DNA from: JAOUFP01 sp963801505
Lineage (GTDB): Bacteria > Nitrospirota > Thermodesulfovibrionia > Thermodesulfovibrionales > UBA6898
NCBI GenBank assembly: GCA_963801505.1
Contig: CAWDEY010000024.1
Coordinates: forward strand, 1-64,000
Direction: 5' to 3'
DNA: 64,000 nucleotides
Shown: piece after piece, positions 46,766 through 55,802 of the stretch
Position numbering within the stretch: the stretch's first letter is position 1
Layout: each line of letters opens with the position of its first letter
The notes under the pieces: generated by a model
Told to the model about the DNA's origin: nothing
Seen by the model: the letters and a program-made list of their open reading frames with translations, nothing else
Database searches by the model: none
Translations under genes and position numbers: made by a program

Positions 46766-46948
46766 ATGGCAATTGAAACTAAAATCGAAGGGAACAAGCT
46801 TATTATCACATGCGACCTGGAGGAGCCTACACCAAGCGCCTCAGGGAAAACCCTTGTAGTGGCCAGCACAAGAGGCAATATGAAAACATCGTTGACAGTA
46901 AATGGGAAATCATTGACAATAGGGTTGAACGCCTATATACCCAAATAG
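46766..46948 (+). CDS. Small conserved protein of unknown function
   Basis: This 60-residue protein, MAIETKIEGNKLIITCDLEE onward, looks like a compact beta-rich domain with SASGKTLVVASTRGN and KSLTIGLNAYIPK. GAGGTGAAG just ahead of ATG is a good ribosome site. The strand-like alternation and clear site argue that it is real, and I believe similar ~60-residue proteins occur in many bacteria, though I cannot name a family. It stands alone on the plus strand and converges on ispF. Confidence 0.65.
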   Translation: MAIETKIEGNKLIITCDLEEPTPSASGKTLVVASTRGNMKTSLTVNGKSLTIGLNAYIPK

Positions 46949-46955
46949 CTTGATG

Positions 46956-47426
46956 TCAGATCTTCTCTATCAGGCAGACCGCGTAGGCTGCGATGCCTTC
47001 ACCCCGGCCGATAAACCCCATGCCTTCATTGGTCTTTGCCTTGATGTTTATATTGCCGGGAGGTATGCCGGCCTCTGACAGAGAATTCCTGATCGCGTCG
47101 ATAAAGGGCGACATCCTGGGCTGTTCAGCAATAATCGTGGTATCAATCCAGCTTACTGAATAGCCGTTCATACCGGCAATCCCTATGATATATTTGAGCA
47201 GCTCTGTACTGACAGCATCTTTCCACTGCGGATCGGTATCAGGGAAATATTTTCCTATATCACCGAGACCGAGCGCCCCTATGATCGCATCGATTATGGC
47301 ATGGCAGAGCACATCCGCGTCAGAATGACCTGTAAGCCCTTTATCGAAAGGGATCTCTACTCCGCCGATGATCAGCTTCCTGCCTTCTACAAGTCTGTGA
47401 GAGTCGTAGCCAAAACCTGTCCTCAT
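46956..47426 (-). CDS. ispF: 2-C-methyl-D-erythritol 2,4-cyclodiphosphate synthase
   Basis: This 156-residue enzyme of the MEP isoprenoid pathway has the zinc-binding DSHRL at the N-terminus (GFGYDSHRLVEGRKLIIGGV). LTGHSDADVLCHAIIDAIIG, GDIGKYFPDTDPQWK and the C-terminal NIKAKTNEGMGFIGRGEGIA are also present. It is a normal-length trimer-forming protein that cyclises CDP-ME 2-phosphate. Its start overlaps the ispD stop by four bases, so both are made from one transcript. Confidence 0.97.
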   Translation of the reverse strand: MRTGFGYDSHRLVEGRKLIIGGVEIPFDKGLTGHSDADVLCHAIIDAIIGALGLGDIGKYFPDTDPQWKDAVSTELLKYIIGIAGMNGYSVSWIDTTIIAEQPRMSPFIDAIRNSLSEAGIPPGNINIKAKTNEGMGFIGRGEGIAAYAVCLIEKI

Positions 47427-48121
47427 GGTCCACTCCTCCTCATTTTGATAAAGACCTCTGCGATAAGCAGGTCCTCAGGTGTTGTGACCTTTATGTTTGT
47501 GTAGGACCCCTGAATCACCTTTATCTTTCCGCCATTTCTTTCAACCAGGGCAGAATCGTCTGTGGCATAAAAAGAATCCGCAGAGGCTTTTTCATAAGCG
47601 GCATATAGTACCTGAAAATGAAAGGCCTGCGGAGTCTGGATTGCCCACAGAGTGTCTCTTTTCAGTGTACTCCTGACGATACCTTCTGTTACTTCCTTTA
47701 CAGTGTCTTTCAACGGGACCCCCACAACCACACCGTCACAGCCGTTTAACTGCTGCAGGACTTTCCTTATTACCAAAGGTTCTATCAGAGGCCGCACTCC
47801 GTCATGCACAAGCACGATGGCTGTCTCGTCATGTATCAGACTCAAGCCATGAAAAACTGAATCCTGCCTCTCCCTTCCTCCAGGCGCTATGCGCCTGACC
47901 TTCGTGATTGCGTACTCTTCGAACAACCTGCCGCAGAGCTCTATATCACTCTCCTTGACCGCAGGGATTATCTCCGTAACTTCAGGGAGGCTTTGAAGGG
48001 CCTCGACAGCCCATATGATCAGGGGTTTATCGCCCAAACTCGCAAAGGGCTTGTTCGTGCCTTCTCCGAATCTTTTCCCTAAGCCTGCGGCAGGGACAAT
48101 AGCGACAATGTTGTTTTTCAT
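47423..48121 (-). CDS. ispD: 2-C-methyl-D-erythritol 4-phosphate cytidylyltransferase
   Basis: This 232-residue enzyme couples MEP with CTP. The nucleotide-binding N-terminus is AIVPAAGLGKRFGEGTNKPF. The VLVHDGVRPLIEP and VVVGVPLKDTVKEV motifs and the C-terminal VTTPEDLLIAEVF-type segment follow. Length is normal. It is followed by ispF with a four-base overlap and preceded, 59 bp away, by the PIN-TRAM gene on the same strand, an order found in many bacteria. Confidence 0.96.
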   Translation of the reverse strand: MKNNIVAIVPAAGLGKRFGEGTNKPFASLGDKPLIIWAVEALQSLPEVTEIIPAVKESDIELCGRLFEEYAITKVRRIAPGGRERQDSVFHGLSLIHDETAIVLVHDGVRPLIEPLVIRKVLQQLNGCDGVVVGVPLKDTVKEVTEGIVRSTLKRDTLWAIQTPQAFHFQVLYAAYEKASADSFYATDDSALVERNGGKIKVIQGSYTNIKVTTPEDLLIAEVFIKMRRSGP

Positions 48122-48180
48122 GGCTCAAAAATGACTGTGTCTGCTATCAGCGTAAGCATAAGGCCTCTGCTGAGACGTCC

Positions 48181-49194
48181 TTATTTGCCAGTCCTTGATT
48201 CCTCTCGTTCATATTCTTCCTTTGCCTTTGCAAATATCATCCTGCCGGCAGTTGTCTGCAGCACGCTGGTCACGACAACCTCGGCATTTTTACCTATAAG
48301 TCTGCGTCCGTTTTCAACAACCACCATTGTTCCGTCTTCAAGGTATGCCACTCCCTGGTTATATTCTTTTCCTTCCTTCAACACAAAAATCCTCATTGTC
48401 TCACCTGGCAGGACAACGGGTTTAAGGGAGTTTGCCAGTTCATTGATATTAAGCACGGATACCCCCTGAAGCTGGGCCACCTTGTTGAGATTAAAATCAT
48501 TTGTTATTACCTTGGCATTGAGGAGCTGTCCCAGGGCAACAAGTTTTGAGTCAACCTCCTTGATCTTGGGGAAGTCCTCATCAACTATCTTTACGGTAAT
48601 ATTCGTCATCTTCTGGATTTTATGCAGGACATCCAGACCTCTCCTGCCCCGCGCCCTTTTTATGGAATCCTGTGAGTCGGCGATATACTGAAGTTCCTGC
48701 AGTATAAACTGAGGCACGATAAAGACACCTTCCAGAAAACCCGCTTCGCAGATATCTGCTATGCGGCCGTCGATAATAACGCTTGTATCGAGAATCTTGA
48801 GGTTCTCCTCAAACCCCTTGCCTCTGATCATACTTAAGACGTTCCGGAGGGTCAATCCCTTGCCCCTTCTAAGTCCGATAAGCAGGCCGCCGTAGCCGAA
48901 AATGCCTTTCAGGGCAAAAGATGCAGCGGCCATATCATCCCCGACAAGGGCCTTTATGGGAATAAAAACAAGTGTAGCAAATAAGAGGCCCGAGGCCAGG
49001 CCGACCAGGCCGCCGATAAGGGTGCCGAAATCAACCTTCCCCAAGATGAGATCAGAGTATACAGTTATAATACCCAGAAGCGCTCCGAGGGCAACGCCGT
49101 ACTCCATATAGCCGTATCTGAGTCCGAGCAGATATCCCGAGATTGCAAATAGGGCAAGGACAGCAAGCTTAATAATTAAGAGCATGTCTATCAT
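48181..49194 (-). CDS. PIN/TRAM-domain membrane protein (YacL-like)
   Basis: This 337-residue protein has about four N-terminal membrane helices (residues 5-105). The PIN ribonuclease-like domain follows, with ILDTSVIIDGRIADICEAGF, LIGLRR before it, and VITNDFNLNKVAQLQ (acidic site residues). The C-terminal TRAM RNA-binding domain has KEYNQGVAYLEDGTMVVVEN. The family (YacL in Bacillus) is often next to ispD, as here. Its RNA target and cellular role are unclear. Length is normal. Confidence 0.9.
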   Translation of the reverse strand: MIDMLLIIKLAVLALFAISGYLLGLRYGYMEYGVALGALLGIITVYSDLILGKVDFGTLIGGLVGLASGLLFATLVFIPIKALVGDDMAAASFALKGIFGYGGLLIGLRRGKGLTLRNVLSMIRGKGFEENLKILDTSVIIDGRIADICEAGFLEGVFIVPQFILQELQYIADSQDSIKRARGRRGLDVLHKIQKMTNITVKIVDEDFPKIKEVDSKLVALGQLLNAKVITNDFNLNKVAQLQGVSVLNINELANSLKPVVLPGETMRIFVLKEGKEYNQGVAYLEDGTMVVVENGRRLIGKNAEVVVTSVLQTTAGRMIFAKAKEEYEREESRTGK

Positions 49195-49331
49195 CTCCTC
49201 TGTAACAGACCGAAATCAGGCAGGCCAATAAGCTGTCTTTCGCTCAACCTGAAAAAAGCGTTAAAGAAAACCACAGAGTGTAAGGGAAAATAGTTATTGA
49301 GTCGTTACTATTCACTATTCACGGTTTTTTA

Positions 49332-50795
49332 TTAATCCGCCCTGACGGTCGCATAAAACTTTTTCCCGCCCCTGTTTACAAACATGAGGACTGTATCTCC
49401 TGAGTGCACCCCTGCCACGGCCCGGGTATAATCATCAAGACCCGCGATTTTTTTCCTGTCTATCTCCTGTATGACGTCGCCCTTTCTCATCCCCGCGTCT
49501 TCTATCGAACTGCCGGGGTCCACCCTTACAACAACAACGCCTTTTTCATCCCTGGGAAGCCCCAGTTGTCTGGATATTTCTCTGGTCAGCTCGATTACAT
49601 TGAGTCCCGCAAGTCCTTCAAAAGAAGAGTCCTCAGGGGTGTCCGGCGCAGCTTCAGTTGAATCTTTCGGCAGTTCGGTAGTTGTAACTTTTAACGAGAA
49701 TTCCTTGCCTGAACGCATTATGACAAGCGGGATCTGCGCCCCGACCTTGCTCTGCGCCACCATATTCCTGAGGTTACCCACATCGTCGACCTTTTTGCCG
49801 TTAAATTCAAGGATGATGTCACCTCTCTTCAGGCCGGCCTTTTCAGCAGGACTTCCCTTTGCAACGTCTCCGATGAGAGCTCCCTTTGCTGTCTTGAGCC
49901 CGAACTTCTGGGAAAGCTCAGGCGTAATCTCCTGTATCGTCACCCCGAGCCAACCCCGAGTGACCTTCCCCTTCTGGATAAGCTGGTCCATAACAAGGCG
50001 TGCCATATTGCTGGGGACCGCAAAGCCTATGCCCTGGTATCCTCCTGACCTTGAAAAAATAGCGGTATTGATCCCGATCACTTCACCTTTTGTATTGACA
50101 AGCGGGCCTCCTGAATTGCCGGGATTTATGGCAGCGTCTGTCTGGATAAAGTCCTCATAGTCAGCGATGCCGACATTCGCCCTTCCTACGGCACTGATAA
50201 TACCCATCGTAACTGTATGGCTCAGTCCATAAGGGTTGCCGATGGCAAGGACGAACTCGCCGACCTGCAGCTTGTCCGAGTCACCCCACTGCACAGCGAA
50301 GAGGTTCTCAGCATCAATCTTTACGATCGCTACATCAGTCTTGTTGTCAGCGCCTATGAGCCTTGCCTTGAAAGACCGCTTGTCAAAAAGTGTGACCCTG
50401 ATCTCATCGGCCTGCTCAACAACATGGTTGTTGGTGATGATATATCCGTCTGTCGAGATTATTACACCGGAACCAAGACTCTGCTCCTTCCACTTTTTGG
50501 GCATCTTGAAATCGCGTAACGGCGAGAAAAATTCAGAGAAAGGGTCCTCCAGGAGTTGTGAGGTCTCCCTTTTGATGACCTTGGTCGTGGAAATATTCAC
50601 TACTGAAGGAGAAATAGCACTTGCTATTTCGGAAAAAGCCTTGCTCGTCTCAGCGATCTGTCTGGGCACATTGGGAGTAAGTGTTACAAATCCTTTATGT
50701 TCCCCAGTGATTTTTCCCAAAAAATAGAACGAAATTCCGCCAAGAAGAAATCCTAAGAGTAAAACCGAAATTCCGAGAGCTATTTTATTTTTCAT
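49332..50795 (-). CDS. DegP/HtrA-like periplasmic serine protease
   Basis: This 487-residue protein has an N-terminal signal anchor (residues 5-28). The trypsin-like domain has the triad His in YIITNNHVVEQADEI, Asp in NKTDVAIVKI and Ser in INPGNSGGPLVNTKGEVIGI. Two PDZ domains follow (RGWLGVTIQEI... and AGLNVIELTREISRQL...), as in the Do/MucD type. It degrades or refolds misfolded envelope proteins. A TATAAT on the minus strand lies only about eight bases ahead of the ATG with no visible ribosome site, so a leaderless transcript or a later start is possible. Confidence 0.94.
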   Translation of the reverse strand: MKNKIALGISVLLLGFLLGGISFYFLGKITGEHKGFVTLTPNVPRQIAETSKAFSEIASAISPSVVNISTTKVIKRETSQLLEDPFSEFFSPLRDFKMPKKWKEQSLGSGVIISTDGYIITNNHVVEQADEIRVTLFDKRSFKARLIGADNKTDVAIVKIDAENLFAVQWGDSDKLQVGEFVLAIGNPYGLSHTVTMGIISAVGRANVGIADYEDFIQTDAAINPGNSGGPLVNTKGEVIGINTAIFSRSGGYQGIGFAVPSNMARLVMDQLIQKGKVTRGWLGVTIQEITPELSQKFGLKTAKGALIGDVAKGSPAEKAGLKRGDIILEFNGKKVDDVGNLRNMVAQSKVGAQIPLVIMRSGKEFSLKVTTTELPKDSTEAAPDTPEDSSFEGLAGLNVIELTREISRQLGLPRDEKGVVVVRVDPGSSIEDAGMRKGDVIQEIDRKKIAGLDDYTRAVAGVHSGDTVLMFVNRGGKKFYATVRAD

Positions 50796-50843
50796 TGTAT
50801 TTCATTATAATAGTCTGAGGGAATTGTTGTAAAGGCCCTTTCC

Positions 50844-50873
50844 TTGACAAAAAATTCGTTCTAGTGATAGATT
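50844..50873 (+). promoter_or_regulatory. Candidate sigma70 promoter for the aminotransferase-serA genes
   Basis: TTGACA (50844-50849) and TAGATT (50868-50873) are 18 bases apart. The -35 is perfect and the -10 matches at four of six positions. If used, it would place the whole dispersed repeat copy B in the 5' leader of the aminotransferase mRNA. Confidence 0.35.
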
Positions 50874-50946
50874 TCAAGGCTTAAATGTAACTCCGGGATC
50901 CCGGGTTAGGCACAGGAGACTTGCCTTCCGGGCTTGACCAATCCCA

Positions 50947-51066
50947 TAAATGGACAGCGAGCGATATTCTTCGTGGTCTTGCTACGGAGTCAGCGAGCGA
51001 ATATAATTAAAAAATTTACCTTACATTGAGATTCCCTGCGGCTTTGCCGTAGGGGGTCTTCAATTC
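50947..51066 (+). repeat. Double-hairpin dispersed repeat, copy B
   Basis: It starts ATAAATGGACAGCGAGCG and has the first hairpin CGTGG-TCTTG-CTACG. A second hairpin follows, with ATTGAGATTCCCTGCGG at the 5' side and CCGTAGGGGGTCTTCAAT at the 3' side. It lies immediately upstream of the aminotransferase gene in the same orientation. That gene has its own AAGGAGG site further on (51082-51088). Confidence 0.8.
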
Positions 51067-51094
51067 AATCCCTGCAGCATGAAGGAGGTTGCTT

Positions 51095-52234
51095 ATGTTA
51101 AAACGTTATCTGTTGGCCCCTGGGCCTACGCCTGTTCCACCTGAGGCGCTGCTTGCTATGGCTATGCCTATAATACACCACAGGTCCCCGGATTTTCTCC
51201 CTGTGCTCGATGCAGCCAAAAAAGGCCTGCAATGGCTCTATCAGACAAAGAATGATGTTCTCATCATCTGTTCTACAGGCACGGGCGGCATGGTCGGCAC
51301 TGTCAATAATTTCTTCAGCCCCGGCGACAAGGCCCTGGTGATCAATGCAGGAAATTTCGGTGAGCGCTGGACAAAGATCTGCAAGGCGTACAACTTATCT
51401 GTCGAGGAAATAAAGATTGACTGGGGATATACGGTCAAACCTGAAGACATTGAAAAGGCCCTTAAAAAAGACCCTTCCATAAAGGGTGTTTTTGTTCAGG
51501 CCTCAGAGACCTCGACAGGGGTATACCATGACATCAAGGCAATAGCCGCTATCGTAAAAAAATATGACAACACCATACTTGTGGTTGACGCCATATCAGC
51601 GCTGGTTGCCCATGACCTCAGGATGGATGAGTGGGGGATAGATGTGCTGATCGGCGGTTCACAAAAAGGGCTTATGCTCCCTCCTGGTCTGGCCTTTATC
51701 GGCGTAAGTGAAAAGGCATGGGCCTTTGCAGAGAAGTCCACATCCCCGAAATTTTATTTTAATTTCACGGCAGAGAGGAAAAAGCTCAAAGACAACCAGA
51801 CGAATTTCACATCTCCTGTCACCCTTATCATAGGGTTGAACGAGAGCCTGAAAATCCTTCAGGCTGAGGGGCTTGAAAACGCCTTCAGTCGGCATGCGAG
51901 GCTTGCGCATGCAACAAGAGAGGCTGTCAGGGCGCTCGGGCTTGAAATGTTCACAAAGGAATCACCCAGCTGCTCTGTCACTGCGATAAGCTCCCCTGCT
52001 GGTATGGATGGCCAGGAAATATACAAGAACCTCAGGGTAAAATACGGCATTACAGCAGCCGGCGGTCAGGGACACGCAAAGGGCAAAATATTCAGGATAG
52101 CCCATCTCGGTTATGCAGATACCTTCGATGTCATCACAGCCATCGCAGGGGTCGAGATGGTATTAAAAGGCATGGGCCATCCACTCAAGCTCGGCACAGG
52201 CGTTGCTGTTGCGCAGGAATTATTAATGGTTTAG
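51095..52234 (+). CDS. Alanine-glyoxylate/serine-type class V aminotransferase
   Basis: This PLP enzyme of about 379 residues has MLKRYLLAPGPTPVPPEALL at its start. The PLP lysine lies in LIGGSQKGLMLPPGL, preceded by VVDAISALVAHDLRMDEWGI with the ring-stacking Asp region. The C-terminal substrate Arg region is KIFRIAHLGYAD. ATG 51095 is chosen because AAGGAGG ends seven bases upstream. serA follows on the same strand, so in this organism it probably acts as the transaminase of serine biosynthesis or of glyoxylate/serine exchange. Neighbourhood supports the former, but activity cannot be proven from sequence. Confidence 0.9.
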   Translation: MLKRYLLAPGPTPVPPEALLAMAMPIIHHRSPDFLPVLDAAKKGLQWLYQTKNDVLIICSTGTGGMVGTVNNFFSPGDKALVINAGNFGERWTKICKAYNLSVEEIKIDWGYTVKPEDIEKALKKDPSIKGVFVQASETSTGVYHDIKAIAAIVKKYDNTILVVDAISALVAHDLRMDEWGIDVLIGGSQKGLMLPPGLAFIGVSEKAWAFAEKSTSPKFYFNFTAERKKLKDNQTNFTSPVTLIIGLNESLKILQAEGLENAFSRHARLAHATREAVRALGLEMFTKESPSCSVTAISSPAGMDGQEIYKNLRVKYGITAAGGQGHAKGKIFRIAHLGYADTFDVITAIAGVEMVLKGMGHPLKLGTGVAVAQELLMV

Positions 52235-52260
52235 TATTTGGAAGATAAATTCCTTAAAAA

Positions 52261-52340
52261 ATAGCCACAGAGATCACGGAGAGGCTGAAAAGGTTTGTAA
52301 TAACTATTTCGCCTGTGTACTCTGTGGTGAAAAGTATTCC
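52261..52340 (+). repeat. CACAGAG-type inverted repeat between the aminotransferase gene and serA
   Basis: CCACAGAGATCACGGAGAGG near 52265 is matched in reverse by GTGTACTCTGTGG near 52315-52330, giving a long imperfect stem. Similar CACAGAG-containing stretches lie at 49268, 56968 and 58067-58170. It would be transcribed ahead of serA. Confidence 0.5.
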
Positions 52341-52377
52341 AGTTCCGGCTTGTCCGGGTTAGGAGGATAGAGATTTA

Positions 52378-53955
52378 ATGAAAGTTCTAGTGAGTGACAA
52401 TATATCTCAAAAAGGCGTCGATATTTTGAAAAAGGCCGGACTTGAAGTCGATGTAAAGACAGGGATGAAACCGGAAGAACTCAAGGCTTGCATCGGTCAG
52501 TACAGCGGCCTGGTGATCCGTTCTGCCACAAAGGTCACCTCCGAGATCATCGATGCGGCGGTGAATCTCAGGGTAATCGGGAGGGCCGGCTCGGGTCTTG
52601 ATAATGTTGATAAGGCAGCTGCCTCCAAAAAAGGCATTGTTGTCATGAACACCCCTGGAGGCAACACGGTCACAACAGCCGAGCATTCCATCGCAATGCT
52701 CTTTGCATCAGCGCGCCTGATACCCCAGGCAACAGCCTCGATGAAGGCCGGCAAATGGGAAAAGAAGAAGTTCATGGGTGTCGAGCTCTACCACAAGACC
52801 TTGGGCGTCGTCGGCCTGGGCAATATTGGCGGTCAGGTAGCCAAGAAGGCCCAGGGACTCGAGATGAATGTTATAGCCTATGATCCTTTCCTGAGCGAAG
52901 AAAACGCCAAGGCAACGGGCATAAGTAAGGTCTCCCTCGAAGAACTCTTCAGGGAAGCCGATTTCATAACCATCCACACACCGCTGACACCTGAAACCAA
53001 GGGGATAATTAACACTAAAACAATCGCCACCATGAAAGACGGTGTGAGAATAATCAACTGTGCCCGCGGCGGCATCATCAATGAACAGGACCTGTACGAG
53101 GCGCTTAAGAGCGGGAAGGTAGCGGGGGCGGCCCTCGACGTATTGGAGAAAGAACCGCCTGTAGACAATCCGCTCCTTACGCTCGATAATGTTGTCTGCA
53201 CGCCGCATCTGGGTGCATCTACTGAAGAGGCCCAGGAAAACGTTGCACTGGCAGTTGCAGAGCAGATCGCGGACTATCTGGTCAACGGAACGATTAGGAA
53301 CGCGGTGAACTTTCCTTCTATTCCAAGCGATCAGGTCCCCAGGCTGCAGCCCTATATAAACCTGGCTGAAAAACTCGGAGGCTTCTGTTCGCAGATATTC
53401 ACGGGCGGAGCAACAGAGATCACAGTGGAGTATCATGGAGACGCGTCGAATATAAATACCGCTCCTGTGACCATAGCTGCCATCAAGGGCTATCTGAGCC
53501 CGATCCTGCTTGAGACTGTCAATTTCGTCAACGCTCCCTTTATCGCCAAAGAGAGGGGCATAGAGGTTAAAGAAATGAAGAGCAGTGATGCCGGAGATTA
53601 TCAGAGCATGATAGCCCTGAGGATCAAGGCAAAAGGCGCTGAAATCTTCGTTGCCGGAACGCTCTTTAGCAAAAAGGACCCGCGCATCATATTGATAGAC
53701 AATTACAAGGTCGAAATAGTGCCCGAAGGGGTACTCCTGCTGATACACAACAACGACAGACCTGGCGTAATCGGCAATCTCGGCACACTCATGGGTAAAA
53801 ACAATATCAATATTGCAAGGATGCATTTTGGCAGGGAGTCTGCCGGCGGAGTGGCCATTTCCGTGATCAGCGTTGACACAACCCCGTCGGATGAGATTAT
53901 TGATGAAATCAGGAAACTGCCTAATATACTGTCTGTAAAGCAGATATGCCTGTAA
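52378..53955 (+). CDS. serA: D-3-phosphoglycerate dehydrogenase
   Basis: This 525-residue enzyme is the long form. It has a substrate domain with VIRSATKVTSEIIDAA, the NAD fold GVVGLGNIGGQVAKKA, catalytic Arg (NCARGGIINEQDLYEAL), Glu and His (VVCTPHLGASTEEAQENVA). An allosteric-substrate-binding domain and a C-terminal ACT domain (NNDRPGVIGNLGTLMGKNNI) follow. It oxidises 3-phosphoglycerate in the first step of serine synthesis, probably under serine feedback through ACT. It follows the aminotransferase on the same strand; the gap holds a CACAGAG-type inverted repeat. Confidence 0.96.
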   Translation: MKVLVSDNISQKGVDILKKAGLEVDVKTGMKPEELKACIGQYSGLVIRSATKVTSEIIDAAVNLRVIGRAGSGLDNVDKAAASKKGIVVMNTPGGNTVTTAEHSIAMLFASARLIPQATASMKAGKWEKKKFMGVELYHKTLGVVGLGNIGGQVAKKAQGLEMNVIAYDPFLSEENAKATGISKVSLEELFREADFITIHTPLTPETKGIINTKTIATMKDGVRIINCARGGIINEQDLYEALKSGKVAGAALDVLEKEPPVDNPLLTLDNVVCTPHLGASTEEAQENVALAVAEQIADYLVNGTIRNAVNFPSIPSDQVPRLQPYINLAEKLGGFCSQIFTGGATEITVEYHGDASNINTAPVTIAAIKGYLSPILLETVNFVNAPFIAKERGIEVKEMKSSDAGDYQSMIALRIKAKGAEIFVAGTLFSKKDPRIILIDNYKVEIVPEGVLLLIHNNDRPGVIGNLGTLMGKNNINIARMHFGRESAGGVAISVISVDTTPSDEIIDEIRKLPNILSVKQICL

Positions 53956-53994
53956 GCCTGTTAGTCAAAATTAACTCTTAAGAGAGGTCATACA

Positions 53995-55281
53995 ATGCCT
54001 ATATTAGTTATAGTCGGTGCGCAGTGGGGTGATGAAGGCAAGGGAAAGATTGTGGATGTGCTTACTGAAAAGGCCGATATTGTTGCGCGATACCAGGGTG
54101 GTCATAATGCCGGACACACTGTTGTCATCAATAACAGCAAATTCGTTTTGCATCTCATCCCCTCCGGTATATTGCATAAAAAGACCGTCTGCATCATAGG
54201 CAACGGCGTTGTTGTAGAACCGAAGGCCCTGATAGATGAAATTACAGACCTGGAGAAAAGGGGGGTCAAGGTCTCAGGCAAGCTCCTTTTAAGCAGGAAC
54301 GCTCACCTCATCATGCCCTACCACTTGGTTATCGACGCTGCAAGCGAAAAGACAAAAGGCAAAAAATGCATTGGCACTACCGGAAGGGGAATCGGCCCTA
54401 CATATGTCGACAAGATGGCAAGGACCGGCATACGGGTAGGGGACCTTTTGTCGCCTGAGGTCTTCCGGGAAAAAATTAATACAAATCTCAGGCATGTAAA
54501 TTTTCTGATGAAAAATCTCTATAATTTGCCTGTATTCAGTGCAAAGAAGATATTCGACGAATACATGGGATATGCCAAAATACTCCGTAAATATATCGCT
54601 GATGCGGACATCATAATCAATAAGGCGATAGCAGAAAAGAAAAACCTGCTGCTTGAAGGCGCGCAGGGCACGCTCCTTGACATTGACCATGGAACTTATC
54701 CGTTTGTCACCTCGTCCAATTCAATCGCGGGCGGGGCCTGCACTGGTCTTGGAATAGGCCCGACAAAGATAAACAGCGTAATCGGCATAGTAAAGGCCTA
54801 TACCACAAGAGTGGGAAGCGGTCCTTTTCCTACGGAACTGCATGACGCAATCGGGGCAAGGATGCAGGAAAAGGGCGGTGAATTCGGGGCGACGACCGGA
54901 AGACCGAGAAGGTGCGGATGGCTCGACACGGTCATCCTTAAACATTCCGCGGCAGTCAACGGATTTTCCGGGATCGTTATAACAAAGCTTGACATTCTGG
55001 ACGGTCTGGATACAATAAAAATATGCACCTCATACAGATACAAGGGCAAGACATACACTGACATGCCTAAGGACCTTGGGATACTCGAAAACTGCACTCC
55101 TGTGTACGAAGAAGTCAGGGGCTGGAAGGAAAACACACAGGGCATTACTGACTTCAGAAAATTGCCCCGACAGGCACAGTCGTATATGCGTAAAATCGAG
55201 GAACTCATCGGAGTAAAAATAGTCATAGTATCAACCGGACAGAAAAGAGATGAGCTCATAATGATTAAGGAGCAGTTCTGA
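53995..55281 (+). CDS. purA: Adenylosuccinate synthetase
   Basis: This 428-residue enzyme joins IMP and aspartate using GTP on the way to AMP. The P-loop-like VGAQWGDEGKGKIVDVL, GGHNAGHTVVI, GTTGRGIGPTYVDKMAR, the IMP-binding region and C-terminal GPFPTELHD, GATTGRPRRCGWLD are all present. Length is normal. It is 39 bp after serA on the same strand. Its stop overlaps the putative CTG start of the PilZ gene, implying coupling. Confidence 0.97.
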   Translation: MPILVIVGAQWGDEGKGKIVDVLTEKADIVARYQGGHNAGHTVVINNSKFVLHLIPSGILHKKTVCIIGNGVVVEPKALIDEITDLEKRGVKVSGKLLLSRNAHLIMPYHLVIDAASEKTKGKKCIGTTGRGIGPTYVDKMARTGIRVGDLLSPEVFREKINTNLRHVNFLMKNLYNLPVFSAKKIFDEYMGYAKILRKYIADADIIINKAIAEKKNLLLEGAQGTLLDIDHGTYPFVTSSNSIAGGACTGLGIGPTKINSVIGIVKAYTTRVGSGPFPTELHDAIGARMQEKGGEFGATTGRPRRCGWLDTVILKHSAAVNGFSGIVITKLDILDGLDTIKICTSYRYKGKTYTDMPKDLGILENCTPVYEEVRGWKENTQGITDFRKLPRQAQSYMRKIEELIGVKIVIVSTGQKRDELIMIKEQF

Positions 55282-55802
55282 AAGTCAGACGCGGACATGA
55301 CCGTTTTATACGAAGGCTTGAAACAGAGTTTAGCGCGGAAGGCAAGAAATACAGAGGTATATCCAGTGACCTTTCAATCAGCGGTCTTTTTTTAAGGACA
55401 CAGCATGCCTTTGCGCCGGATACCCTGATAGATATCGTGATATACCTGCCTGGCGCCTCAGAGGTAAAACTCAAGGGCAGGGTCAGGCGTTCGCTCAAGA
55501 CCCCTGTTATATCCATAAAAAACGGCATGGGCATCGAAATCATAGAGAACGATCCCCAGTATATCAGTTTTATCAGGTCAGTTTACCCTGATGCCTATGA
55601 AGGACCAGACACCGTTGGCCCCGGGCCGGATATATCGTTTCAGGAAAATAGTCCCGGGCCTTCACCTGATGGGGCCCTTCAACCTGAATTCACTATTATC
55701 ACCTGTCCAGGGTGCAGTGCCAAGAACAAGGTGAACAAGGAAAAGCTTTCCCTTGGGCCTAAATGCGGCAGATGCGGACATCCTCTTACATCCCAGGCCT
55801 GA
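55278..55802 (+). CDS. PilZ domain protein with C-terminal TrxC-like zinc ribbon
   Basis: This protein of about 174 residues starts at a non-standard CTG (55278-55280) that overlaps the purA stop as CTGA; AAGGAG lies at the right distance inside purA. The next in-frame conventional start would cut into the PilZ fold. The PilZ motif is seen as R-rich RRGHDRFIRRLE followed by SSDLSISGLFLRT (D-x-S-x-x-G), then beta strands to about residue 100. A Pro/Gly linker leads to ITCPGCSAKNKVNKEKLSLG and PKCGRCGHPL, which resembles the four-Cys zinc ribbon at the N-terminus of thioredoxin 2. It overlaps comFC. Confidence 0.7.
   Translation: MKVRRGHDRFIRRLETEFSAEGKKYRGISSDLSISGLFLRTQHAFAPDTLIDIVIYLPGASEVKLKGRVRRSLKTPVISIKNGMGIEIIENDPQYISFIRSVYPDAYEGPDTVGPGPDISFQENSPGPSPDGALQPEFTIITCPGCSAKNKVNKEKLSLGPKCGRCGHPLTSQA

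Noticed and set aside
50796..50830. Minus-strand TATAAT just ahead of the degP-like ATG as its promoter
   Set aside because: It would put the transcript start at or inside the start codon; noted as a possible leaderless case but not called as a feature.
52708..53826. A 372-codon open frame antisense to serA
   Set aside because: It lies wholly within a gene with complete dehydrogenase and ACT motifs; the antisense product has no recognisable family pattern.
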